A DNA stretch of 64,000 bases from assembly GCA_028818155.1 (NCBI GenBank), contig JAPPOH010000001.1, forward strand, positions 62,001 through 126,000, written 5' to 3'. The number at the start of each line of letters is the position of its first letter. Position 1 is the stretch's first letter. Shown piece after piece: positions 26,199 through 35,985 of this stretch. This DNA is from Candidatus Woesearchaeota archaeon. Lineage in GTDB: Archaea; Nanobdellota; Nanobdellia; Woesearchaeales; UBA525. The position numbers and the translations under genes are program-made. The notes below the pieces were generated by a model that saw only the letters and a list, made by a program, of their open reading frames with translations, had not been told where the DNA came from and searched no databases.

Positions 26199-27410
26199 TT
26201 ATGGGCCGAATCGCTTCAGTTTTCCCGCGTGTGCCATGGCCATCGTGAGAATGTGCTCGGATTGCATGATGCCGAGTGATCCTCGTAAAAGAGCCTCTTC
26301 CGTGAACGTCTGCACGCTATCATTGCGCTGTAAGCCGCCACAGATCACCAGCGGAACGGAATGGCCGCTATGATCTGAACAGACTGCTGGCGTGCAGTGA
26401 TCGCCTGTCACGATGAGCACATCAGGATTGAGTGCGCGTAATGTAGGCAGTTTACTGTCAAAATACTCGAAGAGTTCTACGCGCTTCTCGAAGTTCCCAT
26501 CCTCGCCGGCAGCGTCCGGGTCCTTGTAATGGATGAAATGGAAATCATAGTGCTCCCAGTTGTTTTGCAGGCATGCAATCTCCTCGTCAAATGTCTTCCC
26601 GCAGTCCAGGACATCCATGCCGACTAATCGTGCAACCCCTTTGTAGGCGGGGTACGCGGCAATTGCAGCAGGTGTGAGTTTGTACAGCTCCTGGAAGCGT
26701 GGATATGGTTTGTGGATACCAAAGCCGCGCAGTGAAATCATGTTCGCTGGCGATTCCTCTTTGAGAATCTCCCTGACGTGACGGACAAACTCCTGCAAAA
26801 TGCGTGCGGTCTTCTCCGAAGCCGCGTCCCGTCCCGTGATCTCGAGGTGGGGCAGTCCTGGCTTCATTGGATCACTGTCATTGAGCGCGTCACCGAGCCC
26901 TGCTCCTCTGAGTACGAGTGCAGCGCGGTATTGTTTGATCGCTTTGAGCTGGAGCTCCACGCCCGGAATCGGCGGGAGTTTTGAGAGGATTGTTGCGCAG
27001 AGCTGTTCGCCTTTCTCTGTGGGGATTCTGCCGGCCCTCCTGTCAGTCACAACCCCTTGTTCGTCAACCGTGCAAAAGTTCACGCGCGCACAAACATCTC
27101 CTTCCCGCACGTCAAGCCCGCCGCCAAGCGCTGCAAGAATACCTCTGCCGACCAGAAACTGCAAGGGATCATACCCGAAGAGTGCCAGATGCGCTGGCCC
27201 GCTCCCTGGCGCGATGCCAGGAATAACGGGAATGTGTAGACCGCACGAGCCATCCTTCGCAAGCTGATCCATGTTGGGGGTGCGTGCAACTTCTAATTCT
27301 GTCTTCCCATCTTTCTGGATGCCACCGAGGCCGTCAACGACACAGAAGAGTATCTTCTTGTCGTTCTTCAGAGAACACTCTTTGAGGAGTTCGTGCTGGT
27401 TCATTCCCAT
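26199..27410 (-). CDS. apgM: 2,3-bisphosphoglycerate-independent phosphoglycerate mutase (archaeal type)
   Basis: 403 residues. Alkaline phosphatase-superfamily motifs are present: CVVDGLGG at the start (metal-binding Asp), [12 protein letters not shown] (nucleophile region), the central insert domain with [11 protein letters not shown], then [15 protein letters not shown] and [20 protein letters not shown] with metal-binding His/Asp. It interconverts 3- and 2-phosphoglycerate in glycolysis/gluconeogenesis. It overlaps the 3' end of the enolase gene by 10 nt, so consecutive pathway steps are co-expressed. Confidence 0.95.
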   Translation of the reverse strand: MGMNQHELLKECSLKNDKKILFCVVDGLGGIQKDGKTELEVARTPNMDQLAKDGSCGLHIPVIPGIAPGSGPAHLALFGYDPLQFLVGRGILAALGGGLDVREGDVCARVNFCTVDEQGVVTDRRAGRIPTEKGEQLCATILSKLPPIPGVELQLKAIKQYRAALVLRGAGLGDALNDSDPMKPGLPHLEITGRDAASEKTARILQEFVRHVREILKEESPANMISLRGFGIHKPYPRFQELYKLTPAAIAAYPAYKGVARLVGMDVLDCGKTFDEEIACLQNNWEHYDFHFIHYKDPDAAGEDGNFEKRVELFEYFDSKLPTLRALNPDVLIVTGDHCTPAVCSDHSGHSVPLVICGGLQRNDSVQTFTEEALLRGSLGIMQSEHILTMAMAHAGKLKRFGP

Positions 27411-28663
27411 TGTGCGTATGGTAACTCACTCTCTTCTTCGATGCGCAGGAGTTGGTTGTACTTTGCTAACCGTTCACTCCGGCAGGGTGCGCCTGTCTTG
27501 ATCTGTCCGGTGCCCAGTCCAACTACCAAGTCTGCGATGAATGTATCCTCTGTCTCGCCACTCCGGTGGCTGACCATGACTGTCCATCCTGCTTTCGTTG
27601 CGAGCGTGCACGCTCTGATACTTTCTGTGATGGAGCCGATCTGGTTCACCTTGAGCAAGAGTGCGTTGCACGCGTGTTCATCGATTGCTCGCTGGATACG
27701 CTCAGGGTTTGTTACCAGTAAGTCATCTCCGACAATCTGGCAAGAGCATGCAGCAGTCATCTTCGTGTAGGTCGTCCAATCATCTTCATCCAATGGATCT
27801 TCGATCGAAATAATGCCGAACTCGTCAACGAACTTCTTGTAGAGTGTAATCATTTCCTCTCCACTACGAATGTCGTTCCCTTCCGGATTCTTGAAATCGA
27901 GATTGTACTTCCCCTCTTCGAAGAATTCGCTAGCAGCAACGTCCATACCGATTTTGATCTTGCCAGTATAGCCAGCTGCCTCGATCGCTTGCTGCAAGAG
28001 CACGAGCCCCTCTCGATTATCTTGGATGTTGGGTGCAAAGCCACCTTCATCTCCAACGTTCACAGCATCTTGTCCGTACGTTTGCTTGATGATCTTCTTG
28101 AGGTGGTGGTAGGTTTCCGAGCCCATGCGCATCGCCGCTCGAAAGTCACTCGCTCCTGTCGGCAAGATCATGAACTCTTGCATCGCGAGCTTATTGCCAG
28201 CATGCGAGCCGCCATTAATCACGTTAAAGCTTGGGATGGGTATGGCCATTTGCGTGCCCGCGAGCTGGCTAATATGCTTGTACAACGGAACACCGTTTGC
28301 CGCAGCGCCGGCTTTGCAAACTGCCATACTCACCGCGAGAACTGCGTTCGCGCCCAGCGTTGCTTTGTTCTTTGTTCCGTCAAGCTCGAGCATTGTTGTG
28401 TCGATCGCTTCTTGCTCGCGTTCATCCATACCAAGAATGGCAGGCGAAATGACCTCTATGATGTTGTTTACAGCGTTTTGGACGCCTTTACCATGATGCG
28501 CGTCCGTTTTATCTCGCAGCTCCAGTGCTTCGTACTTACCTGTGCTCGCGCCACTCGGTACAATCGCACGAAAGAGGCCGTGCTCTGTAGTCAAATCGCA
28601 TTCGACTGTCGGGTTCCCTCGAGAATCATACACCTCGCGCGCGGCGATGGTCGTTACCCCCAT
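27401..28663 (-). CDS. eno: Enolase
   Basis: 420 residues, close to the family norm. Signatures include [18 protein letters not shown], the loop [10 protein letters not shown] with catalytic Glu, metal ligands in [11 protein letters not shown] and [21 protein letters not shown], the catalytic Lys in LLKVNQIGS and SHRSGETED. It converts 2-phosphoglycerate to phosphoenolpyruvate. TTTATATAG about 25 nt upstream marks the promoter of an eno-apgM operon. Confidence 0.97.
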   Translation of the reverse strand: MGVTTIAAREVYDSRGNPTVECDLTTEHGLFRAIVPSGASTGKYEALELRDKTDAHHGKGVQNAVNNIIEVISPAILGMDEREQEAIDTTMLELDGTKNKATLGANAVLAVSMAVCKAGAAANGVPLYKHISQLAGTQMAIPIPSFNVINGGSHAGNKLAMQEFMILPTGASDFRAAMRMGSETYHHLKKIIKQTYGQDAVNVGDEGGFAPNIQDNREGLVLLQQAIEAAGYTGKIKIGMDVAASEFFEEGKYNLDFKNPEGNDIRSGEEMITLYKKFVDEFGIISIEDPLDEDDWTTYTKMTAACSCQIVGDDLLVTNPERIQRAIDEHACNALLLKVNQIGSITESIRACTLATKAGWTVMVSHRSGETEDTFIADLVVGLGTGQIKTGAPCRSERLAKYNQLLRIEEESELPYAQWE

Positions 28664-28736
28664 GCTGCTGAGCGATGGCAGGTTCTATATAAAGTTTCAC
28701 ACAACACTTAAAAGGCGATCTCTCCGTGGATGGGGT

Positions 28737-29234
28737 ATGGACAATGTTAAAGGGATTCTTGTGTTACTCGTCCTTGTTCTGGGAGCAGCAACATTTCTTC
28801 TTTTCGTCCGGGGAAGCACTATGTCAGCACAACTTGCTGATGCGGAGTTCCTCGCGACAAGAACGGATGCGCTACTCGATCAGCAGCGGGTTAAATGCAG
28901 CGCAACCCCGCAGGAGTTTGGGAAACTCGCTGACTGCATTGCTCCAGCACTGAGAATGTCAGATTTTAAACAGCATAGCTTCACGCAGCCTCGAAAGGAT
29001 GATCCAGGAAAACTTGTCATTCAGAACGTGAATAAACGAGCGTATGACGCTGACAAGTTTGTCTTCTACTATAACAGGGAAGTATTGCAGCGCGGCTGCT
29101 CTATCCCTGGTGAGATCGGCCATGAAGTCACATGCACTGCTACGTTTCCAGCACAGTGTGAGAAAGGCGATGTGCTTGAGGTCTTTTATCCAGTAGATGG
29201 CGAAGAAGTGAAGGTCTTTCTTAAGACGTGCTGA
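28737..29234 (+). CDS. Membrane-anchored Cys-containing protein (165 aa)
   Basis: Starting at ATG 28737, about 27 nt after CACTTAAAAG, the protein has one N-terminal transmembrane helix (GILVLLVLVLGAATFLLFV) and an outside domain with six cysteines in pairs, which suggests disulfides. It resembles small anchored proteins common in these archaea, but I cannot name a family. Its 3' end overlaps the convergent GINS gene by 14 nt. Confidence 0.7.
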   Translation: MDNVKGILVLLVLVLGAATFLLFVRGSTMSAQLADAEFLATRTDALLDQQRVKCSATPQEFGKLADCIAPALRMSDFKQHSFTQPRKDDPGKLVIQNVNKRAYDADKFVFYYNREVLQRGCSIPGEIGHEVTCTATFPAQCEKGDVLEVFYPVDGEEVKVFLKTC

Positions 29235-29871
29235 CTGCACGGCCTTTCTTGATGAGAATTTGCGCTACTGAGTCTGGGAGCTCTGCGGACATGCCTTCCT
29301 CAAACGGACCGAAGATCTCGAGGTTCTTGCCGACGAACTTCGGCACTTGCGAGAGGAATTTGACGGTGATCTGCTGTTCGGAAGTGGGGTCTGGTGCTGC
29401 CTCTGGTGCCGCAGTTTCTTTGGATTCCTCCTCATGTTTTTCTTCAGGTTCCACTGCTTCAGGTGCTGCAGGCACGGGCGTCACGACCGGTTCTTCCTCG
29501 ACTGCAAAGAAGGTGAAGAGTTCAGTCCTCGTTCCTTGTAGGAGCGTTACAATCTTGTCGAATAACACTCGTTCCTCGGCTAGAAGTCCGTCTGTCGTGA
29601 TGACTGCGCTGTTCGTCCTCGTCTTGTGCATCGCCATCGTGATGATTTTTCGTTCTCGTCGATCATAGAGTTCTTTTAGGATTTTCTTGATGTTTTGGTA
29701 TTCGATCCTTGCGCGTTGCACGGTGAGTGCGTGTTGATCACCGGACATGGCTGCTTCTTTCTCTGCGAGGAATGCTTTCGCTTCCGTGTAGAATGCTGGC
29801 TCTAACTCTTGGAGTTCATCCCTGCTCTTCTCTCTTCTGAGCGTATCAAATAATTGTTCGTACGTGACCAT
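29221..29871 (-). CDS. GINS complex subunit (Gins51-type)
   Basis: 216 residues. The N-terminal helical A domain (TYEQLFDTLRREKSRDEL, RARIEYQNIKKILKELYDRRE in parts) is joined by a Pro/Glu/Ala linker (about 130-165) to a small C-terminal B domain (VKFLSQVPKFVG, IFGPFEEGMSAELPDSVAQIL in parts, KKGRAV). This order is that of Sld5/Psf1-type Gins51. GINS activates the MCM helicase with Cdc45/RecJ in replication. No other replication gene is adjacent here. Confidence 0.85.
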   Translation of the reverse strand: MVTYEQLFDTLRREKSRDELQELEPAFYTEAKAFLAEKEAAMSGDQHALTVQRARIEYQNIKKILKELYDRRERKIITMAMHKTRTNSAVITTDGLLAEERVLFDKIVTLLQGTRTELFTFFAVEEEPVVTPVPAAPEAVEPEEKHEEESKETAAPEAAPDPTSEQQITVKFLSQVPKFVGKNLEIFGPFEEGMSAELPDSVAQILIKKGRAVSTS

Positions 29872-29915
29872 TGCCCCCTCTGTGAGAGTGAAGGGGTGGT
29901 ATAAAAAGTTTGAGT

Positions 29916-30617
29916 TTATCCTTTGTGATACTCGCTACTCGACAGAATGAGGTCTGCTCCGACAGCTTCTCGCAGAAATTTGTGCGCGCTCAGAAGGTCT
30001 GCTTGCAGGAGCTGTGCCATACCCTCGACCCTGAGAAAATACAAACGTTCTGCTATCTGTTGTCCCCGAACTATGTTTTCGCTAAGTGGCGGCAATTCAC
30101 CACGGTCGAATGCCATATATTTTGCTCTGAAACTTGCATCGTTCAAAAACAGTTCAGATGCGCCCTGGTGAAGGCCTCCGTAATGTTGAAAGAGCTCGTG
30201 AAGTTGCGCATGCGCGTCAAGTTTCTGTTCTGTTTCCAGGTCGTGTTCTCCTACTTTTTGTTGAAGAAGCTGTTCTTGCATGTCGTATAGACTCTGATTC
30301 GCAATATAGTGGTGCCAGTGTGCTGCAGCTCTGCCAACTTGATACCAACGTGGATCGATCTCGCTCTCAAAGCACGCACCCTCTGGGTTAAAACGCACAC
30401 CTTCTATATCATCACGTACTTCAATACGTTCATACGCTTTCTGTTTGCGTCCGTTCCTACGGTCCTTGGACTTCGCTTCAAAGGAGAATGGACCTAGGGC
30501 GAGCGATTCAATGCCGCTTTTTATTTTCCTCTGCACTTCTTTCTTCTGCGTTGCTCTTTCCCGGACGTCTTCAGTCGAGGGCTCATCTGGTGGGGCTCTG
30601 CTAAATATTGACATCAT
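29916..30617 (-). CDS. Unidentified soluble protein (233 aa)
   Basis: Not recognised. It is highly charged and mostly helical, with a Lys/Arg-rich region around residues 28-62 and no signal or membrane segment. The second codon is also Met, so the start may be one codon later. TTATATAC-type sequence lies about 25 nt upstream (minus strand), which suggests its own leaderless transcript. Confidence 0.6.
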   Translation of the reverse strand: MMSIFSRAPPDEPSTEDVRERATQKKEVQRKIKSGIESLALGPFSFEAKSKDRRNGRKQKAYERIEVRDDIEGVRFNPEGACFESEIDPRWYQVGRAAAHWHHYIANQSLYDMQEQLLQQKVGEHDLETEQKLDAHAQLHELFQHYGGLHQGASELFLNDASFRAKYMAFDRGELPPLSENIVRGQQIAERLYFLRVEGMAQLLQADLLSAHKFLREAVGADLILSSSEYHKG

Positions 30618-30707
30618 GTGGTAGAAGCTCTACAACCATTTATATACTTACTGTTAAGTGGTGAATATTAGGGAATATTTAAATACTACTTTTCGCTTCC
30701 CCGTCGA

Positions 30708-31889
30708 ATGGGGAAAAAACAAGTCAGCCCAGAGCGATATGTGCAAACGAGTGAACTGCGAAGTATAGAAAAACTCCATGCGATAGCTGCAAGTATCCCT
30801 GAAGACCAGCACCGTGGAGCAGTCAGCTTGCTACGTGATCTCCTCGAAACGTTCGGACCAGCAAGAAAAGAGTATAGAGAGCTGTTTTTTGAGGAAGCTC
30901 CCGAAGAAATGATCTCAGATTGGCTTTCCAATCCACAAGCAGTACGTACATATAGAACACTTCACGACCTTCAACTCTTGCCCACAGAAAATCTTGTTGC
31001 ATTCGTCCAAAACGGGCATCACAATCCGTTGAGCTTGCTCGAAGAAACAATTGAAGCTATTCGCGGTGGCGCATTTGACAGAACCAACGAGCTCCATGTA
31101 GAGCTTGAGTATTCTAGAGCAGTTTTTCCACGAACGTTTGGAAGAAGAAAATGGTTCGGCTCACTCAGAGAATTCTCTCAGCTTCCCATGGAGGATGAGA
31201 TATCATTCAGCCTTGACGAAACAGAGAAAGATTTCGCAAGGAAGCATGGCCAAGAAGCTGTCGCAACATACAGATTCATTGCAGAAAAAATTCAGAATTC
31301 ATCACGTACATCCCTCGTCATAGGCAACAGGAGACATGGTGCAAACTATGTTGTCAACCCGATACGACCATATTTGGAAGATATAGGATGTACTGTCGTA
31401 ACTGAGCGTATACCTTCAACTTGGGCATACCGCAGAGGGACTTTTTCTCTGACGCAACAAACAGTGAAAAAAATCAAGGAGACTGAACCTGATATTTTCG
31501 TCGTTGATGGAACAAAACGCTTCAAAATAGACGAAGGGGTGACGACAGCACGCTTTCCAGCAGCCATGAGCGGGTACATTGATGAGATAGCCACTGCATA
31601 TGACTACAATCTTGTATTCCAATCGATGGCTGTTCCAGGGAACGAAGAAGTAGTTGTTGGTGGTGGAACGTGGAGCCCTGAACACGTAGGGAGCCATCGT
31701 CCAACATTGTACATAGTCTGCCCAACGAACGAATCACAAGGGTTTTTCGATAACTACAATAAGGTGCCTCGCTTCGAGAATTGTTTTACCCAACATGGCT
31801 TCGCTCATAAGAGATTCCGCTGGGGAGATGATGTTATCGTTCCAGCAGTTCAAGACGTCATGAAAGCTGAGATTGCGAAGCACTTATAA
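30708..31889 (+). CDS. Unidentified protein (393 aa), first gene of a three-gene run
   Basis: Not recognised. The N-terminal half is helical; the C-terminal half is alpha/beta. Segments such as LVIGNRRHGANYV and EPDIFVVDGTKRF are reminiscent of phosphoribosyltransferase-type P-loops, but the diagnostic diphosphate-binding pattern is not complete, so I only mention the similarity. TATTTAAATAC lies about 30 nt upstream. The radical SAM gene starts 22 nt after its stop on the same strand, with no evident terminator between. Confidence 0.65.
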   Translation: MGKKQVSPERYVQTSELRSIEKLHAIAASIPEDQHRGAVSLLRDLLETFGPARKEYRELFFEEAPEEMISDWLSNPQAVRTYRTLHDLQLLPTENLVAFVQNGHHNPLSLLEETIEAIRGGAFDRTNELHVELEYSRAVFPRTFGRRKWFGSLREFSQLPMEDEISFSLDETEKDFARKHGQEAVATYRFIAEKIQNSSRTSLVIGNRRHGANYVVNPIRPYLEDIGCTVVTERIPSTWAYRRGTFSLTQQTVKKIKETEPDIFVVDGTKRFKIDEGVTTARFPAAMSGYIDEIATAYDYNLVFQSMAVPGNEEVVVGGGTWSPEHVGSHRPTLYIVCPTNESQGFFDNYNKVPRFENCFTQHGFAHKRFRWGDDVIVPAVQDVMKAEIAKHL

Positions 31890-31911
31890 CACTCTCAAGG
31901 ATCCACTCGTC

Positions 31912-33132
31912 ATGGAAGCAGTCATCAAATTCGAGGAAATCACGTTCCAAGACCACCCTGACACAGTCAGAGGACTCTTCCTCGGACGCTACTATTTCGA
32001 CCTGGATAAAACGCTTTTACAAGAGAAAATAGGGAAACCAGCAGTCAAAGCAGGAAAAATCCACTTCCCTGTAGATCAGAACCACGCAGAAAAGCGCTTC
32101 AATCCATTATTAGACAAAGCCTTCGACAACCTCTTCCATATCAACTACAACAAACCCACGATCTATATCCACGAAAACACAGGAATTCCACTCATAGGCA
32201 CGAACGAGTTCGGCATCGTCGACAGAGGCAGCAACATCATCGAGATAAAACCGTTAACGGGCTGCAACTTCCAATGCCCATACTGTTCAGTAGACGAGGG
32301 CAAGAACAACAAAACACACGACTACGTCGTTGAATGTGAGTATCTCATCCAAGAAGCGGCAAAGGTCGCCAAGATCAAAAAACACCCAGTAGAATTCCAC
32401 ATTGGCCCGCAAGGCGAGCCCATGCTCTACCCGAAATTCGTAGAATTAGTCAGAGGACTCAACAACATCCCAAACACGAAACACGTCACTGTGGTAACGA
32501 ACGGCTCACTCTTAACAGAGAAGCTCATCGACGAACTTGCGGCAGCAGGATTAACAAAAATCAACCTCTCACTCAATGCAGCATCCCAAGAGACAGCGGA
32601 CGCCATGTCCGGCAAGAAATACCCGTTAGAACATGTAAAAAAAATGATCCAGTACTGCCAAGGCAAGATCAACGTCATTTTAGCGCCAACCATCGTCCCA
32701 GGCTGGAACGACCACGAGATAGAACCACTCGTCCAACTAGGAAAAGGATTGAAATCAGAATTCCCAGTCATGGGACTGCAAAACTTCCTCCACTACAAAA
32801 AAGGCAGAAACGTCTCCCACGAGCGCTCCTTCGACGAATTCTTCGAGATGATCAAGCCACTAGAGAAGAAACACGGCATGAAGCTCACAGGATTTACCAA
32901 AGAAGACTATCAGATCTTTGACGACACAAAGCTTGAGAAACCCTTCAAGAAGAACGACATCGTGAAAGCAACAATAAAACTCCCTGCGAGATACCCCAAC
33001 GAAACGATCGCCGTCTACAACGACAGGTGCATCACCGTCGTCGGCAAAGGAGCAGAAAAGCTCCCCATGAACAAGACCGTCAAGCTCAAGATCATTCGAG
33101 ACAAGCACAACATCTTCAAGGGTGCGCTGTAG
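31912..33132 (+). CDS. Radical SAM enzyme with C-terminal TRAM domain
   Basis: 406 residues from ATG 31912. The Fe-S/AdoMet motif is GCNFQCPYCSVDEG, followed by the barrel strands EFHIGPQGEPML, VTVVTNGSLL and KINLSLNAAS. The last 60-65 residues form a TRAM/OB-type domain (KNDIVKATIKLPARY, GKGAEKLPMNKTV), often an RNA-binding add-on. It belongs to the archaeal radical SAM-TRAM family of unknown function (COG2100-like, from memory). An RNA substrate is plausible. The CheB-like gene follows after 8 nt with an SD-like TAGGTG. Confidence 0.88.
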   Translation: MEAVIKFEEITFQDHPDTVRGLFLGRYYFDLDKTLLQEKIGKPAVKAGKIHFPVDQNHAEKRFNPLLDKAFDNLFHINYNKPTIYIHENTGIPLIGTNEFGIVDRGSNIIEIKPLTGCNFQCPYCSVDEGKNNKTHDYVVECEYLIQEAAKVAKIKKHPVEFHIGPQGEPMLYPKFVELVRGLNNIPNTKHVTVVTNGSLLTEKLIDELAAAGLTKINLSLNAASQETADAMSGKKYPLEHVKKMIQYCQGKINVILAPTIVPGWNDHEIEPLVQLGKGLKSEFPVMGLQNFLHYKKGRNVSHERSFDEFFEMIKPLEKKHGMKLTGFTKEDYQIFDDTKLEKPFKKNDIVKATIKLPARYPNETIAVYNDRCITVVGKGAEKLPMNKTVKLKIIRDKHNIFKGAL

Positions 33133-33140
33133 GTGTTCAT

Positions 33141-33722
33141 ATGAATGAGATCGAGAGAATGGTGATTATAGCACACTCACTCCCTTCACGAGGTATTGCG
33201 AGTACTTTCACACAACATCGTGAAAAAAACGCAATCCTCAGTATTTGCTACGACACGCATAATCCATACTTACTCTATGATGGCCTCAGGGAGCAAGACC
33301 CTGCTGAGAGAACGAGCACAGACCCTCAACTCCTCGGACTAACGACAGGAGAACACAAGATGACTCCGGGACTATACGTATGGGATTCGCAAGCTCATCC
33401 CAGCCCCCATATAGACCTCTCATTCACTGCTACAGGTGGCTTGAGAACACGCAGATCAGAATCTGAACATCCACTCATCGATCACGTGATGACTTCTGCC
33501 GCAGCTGTCTATGGCGAGAGAACTATTGGCATCTTCCTCGGTGGGTTCAGCATTACTCCTCGTCAAGGACAGGAAGGTGCAAGAGCCGTTCGCGATGCTG
33601 GAGGCAAAGTATACATTACATGCAAGTACAAGGGAAACGACCTTGCTGACGAAGCAGCAAAGGTTTGCCAATCAGAGGACAGCCAGATTATCATGGCAAG
33701 ACTCATAAATCTCTTCTCCTGA
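33141..33722 (+). CDS. CheB-like methylesterase-fold protein, lone and with altered catalytic site
   Basis: 193 residues. The sequence follows the CheB C-terminal domain: MVIIAHSLPSRG at the GAST-GG position, TQHRE at the QHM position, PGLYVW at PGxVYIA, HPLIDHVMTSAAAVYGERT at RPSVDVLFxSAA, and GIFLGGFS...RQGQEGARAVRDAGG at GVLLTGMGxDGAEG. Ser and His of the triad can be placed, but the Asp of GMGxDG is replaced (Gln). No receiver domain and no chemotaxis gene is present. It is probably co-transcribed with the radical SAM gene, so a non-chemotactic hydrolase or a binding role is likelier. Confidence 0.72.
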   Translation: MNEIERMVIIAHSLPSRGIASTFTQHREKNAILSICYDTHNPYLLYDGLREQDPAERTSTDPQLLGLTTGEHKMTPGLYVWDSQAHPSPHIDLSFTATGGLRTRRSESEHPLIDHVMTSAAAVYGERTIGIFLGGFSITPRQGQEGARAVRDAGGKVYITCKYKGNDLADEAAKVCQSEDSQIIMARLINLFS

Positions 33723-33724
33723 GA

Positions 33725-34057
33725 CTAAGCCTTCCAATTCTCCCACGCCAACCACCCAGCAAGCGGCGCAAGGAACCAGCTCACCCACTGCGGGATCAAT
33801 ACTAAAAGCTCCGGCACGAAGAAAAATCTCAGAAGATGCACAAGCGCAGCAAGCACGAACAACACGGTCGTGAGTACATACGGTACATCAGCCTGCCAGT
33901 GCACGATATACAACGCAGCCAAGCACGGCAGCGCAACGAGAAAGAGCAAACTCCCAGCGTGCGGCAAGTACGAGGAGACATCAAGCGAAAAACTTCGAAA
34001 GAGGTGCAACAGACAGCCTGCAGCAAGACCAATCGCACCTATCAGGCGATACTTCAA
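33725..34057 (-). CDS. Small integral membrane protein (110 aa)
   Basis: Four hydrophobic helices fill the sequence (IGAIGLAAGCLLHLF; AGSLLFLVALPCLAALYIV in parts; VLTTVLFVLAALVHLL; WVSWFLAPLAGWLAW). No conserved motif is recognised. The start overlaps the stop of the large surface-protein gene by 4 nt (ATGA), so the two are translationally coupled and may act together in the envelope. Confidence 0.75.
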   Translation of the reverse strand: MKYRLIGAIGLAAGCLLHLFRSFSLDVSSYLPHAGSLLFLVALPCLAALYIVHWQADVPYVLTTVLFVLAALVHLLRFFFVPELLVLIPQWVSWFLAPLAGWLAWENWKA

Positions 34058-35844
34058 TCGAACAACCCCTTGAAAAAGTGCCAGATCGATCCAAAGAAGC
34101 CGCGTTCCTCCTCTTCCTCGGGAGCCTGCTCAACAACCTCTTCATCAGGCGCTGCTTCCACAACCTCCTCAACAGGCGCAGCGCCAGCAAGCTCCACAAC
34201 CGTCTCAAACGTCTCAGGGATACTCTCCCCTTTCGTCAGCACGCTCGTCGTGAGCGTAAAGCGATCCTCAGTATAATCAGGAGGAATGGCGATCTTATAC
34301 GTATACAATTCTTCAGACGCATCACGCTCTAATGAGGTGGACGCGAAGCTTAACCCAGCAACTTTCTTAATATCATCCGGAAACTTCTCGTGTGCATCGA
34401 CCGTGATGTACGTATCAAAGATATTCTTCGCAGTAATGGCAATCGTCACATTCTCGCCAGGGCTCGGCTGTATGGGCGTCACCGTCCTGGTTACCTCGAC
34501 AATGTTCTTGAACGGCTCCACGGTAATCGTCTTCTCTGTTTCAAAAGTAAAGCGGCTCCCACCCTTCGTCTTATAACTCCCCGACATTTCGATCGTGAAG
34601 GTCGTCTCCTCCGTCACCTGCGGCGTCAAAAAGGTCGTTTTCGCCTCGGTCTTGGTCTTGCTCGGGCTGATCGAATCATGGCTGAACGGCACCGTCTTGA
34701 ACAATGTGCCGCCACCTTCCAACTTTCCTTTAATGTCCTCGAACGAGAGCTCGTCGTTCACGTTCTCCAGGAGGGCAGACACCGTTAAGCTCGTCTCAGG
34801 AAAGTACGAATCACGAGATGGACTCACCGTGATACTCGGCGACAACTTGTCAGATTTCACCGTTAGCACATCATCGTACGTCTGCGTCGCCTCTATCCCT
34901 GCCATCACCGTCGTGACATCAGCATGAATCGTGAACTCACCCTCTCGCGTGCTCGCGAACGTTACCTCGTACGATTCCTTCAGATTCTCTTCAAGAATTG
35001 TCTCCACGACATACATGCCATCCCGCGCAATGAACTCCCCAGGATCCATGACACGCAACCCCTCGGGGAGTGTGAGCTCGACAGTCACTGTCAGATCCTG
35101 GCTCGCGTCATTCGTGACGTTAATCGTGTACGTCTCCTCTTCTTCAAGGTTCGACGTCGTAGGCGCTTCACGGATCACATCAACCGGCGTCTCAACATCG
35201 ATCGTGATACCGCCAACAGAGATGTTTTCTTCTTTCTCAGCAAACTCATACGTGAATGTAGGGGAAAGCTCATACTCGCCATATGTGTCCGGGCTCACCA
35301 CGTACGTGAACTTCAGCGTCTGATCTCTCGGCAGCAGCTTCTCAGTGAAGTACACTTGGCGCAGCCCCTTTCGAGGACCGGAACGGAGTGTGAGGCCAGC
35401 AGGAATGTCCTCTTCATACACTAAGTTGTAGATAGCGAAATCGCCGGTGTTCTTGATATCAACCGTTACCGTTGCCTTCTCATCAAGCCCCGGTTCTCTC
35501 TCGTCTATATCCCTACTAAGGGAGATCTCAGGCGCGTATGAGCGGATCTCGATATTATAGGCGAAGAGTTGCTCACCGGCCTCGTACTTGATATGCGAGT
35601 CATCGTCGGGGAAGCCAGAATCAATATAGCAATACTCAGCATTCCCACGCTCAGCACAATCATAGAGGCCGAGCACAAGCAATTGACCATCAATACCAAG
35701 CAGCACGCGATCAGGGTCATTCCCTTCAATGCTATAGAGAATGCCGTCGTACTCCCACGTATCTCCTTTGTACTGCCAAAACGTGCTTGATGTGTCTGCA
35801 TACGCAAGAGGGAGGAGAAGCAAGAAGACGAAGAGCCACCGCAT
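34054..35844 (-). CDS. Secreted protein with NEW3/CARDB-like repeats
   Basis: 596 residues from ATG 35844, which opens a clean signal peptide (MRWLFVFLLLLPLAYA). After a unique N-terminal domain with a Cys pair (YDCAERGNAEYC), repeated beta-sandwich modules follow, each built around phrases like VTVDIKNTGDFAI, NLVYEEDIPAGLTL, VTVELTLPEGLRV and ITAKNIFDTYITV. Such NEW3/CARDB modules are typical of archaeal and bacterial surface proteins. The C-terminus is Glu/Ala/Pro-rich and ends in a short amphipathic helix (GFFGSIWHFFKGLF), which may touch the membrane. Confidence 0.82.
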   Translation of the reverse strand: MRWLFVFLLLLPLAYADTSSTFWQYKGDTWEYDGILYSIEGNDPDRVLLGIDGQLLVLGLYDCAERGNAEYCYIDSGFPDDDSHIKYEAGEQLFAYNIEIRSYAPEISLSRDIDEREPGLDEKATVTVDIKNTGDFAIYNLVYEEDIPAGLTLRSGPRKGLRQVYFTEKLLPRDQTLKFTYVVSPDTYGEYELSPTFTYEFAEKEENISVGGITIDVETPVDVIREAPTTSNLEEEETYTINVTNDASQDLTVTVELTLPEGLRVMDPGEFIARDGMYVVETILEENLKESYEVTFASTREGEFTIHADVTTVMAGIEATQTYDDVLTVKSDKLSPSITVSPSRDSYFPETSLTVSALLENVNDELSFEDIKGKLEGGGTLFKTVPFSHDSISPSKTKTEAKTTFLTPQVTEETTFTIEMSGSYKTKGGSRFTFETEKTITVEPFKNIVEVTRTVTPIQPSPGENVTIAITAKNIFDTYITVDAHEKFPDDIKKVAGLSFASTSLERDASEELYTYKIAIPPDYTEDRFTLTTSVLTKGESIPETFETVVELAGAAPVEEVVEAAPDEEVVEQAPEEEEERGFFGSIWHFFKGLFD

Positions 35845-35985
35845 CCTCTGAAAACGCGCTTTGATGTATATAAAGATTCGGAAAAAAGGGTTCGTGTGAA
35901 TTGCGGAGGGAAGCGATTTTCTCAATACTACTTAAAAGTGGTTATTTTAGAAAGGTTTATATATTCTGCTGAGGTTCTTGAACAT

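Noticed and set aside
27989-28711. Long plus-strand frame over enolase
   Set aside because: Antisense to a clearly conserved enolase; no domain or start signal of its own.
34924-35424. Plus-strand frames across the NEW3/CARDB-type protein
   Set aside because: Antisense of a repetitive beta-rich gene; composition (Arg/His/Cys) is that of a shadow frame.
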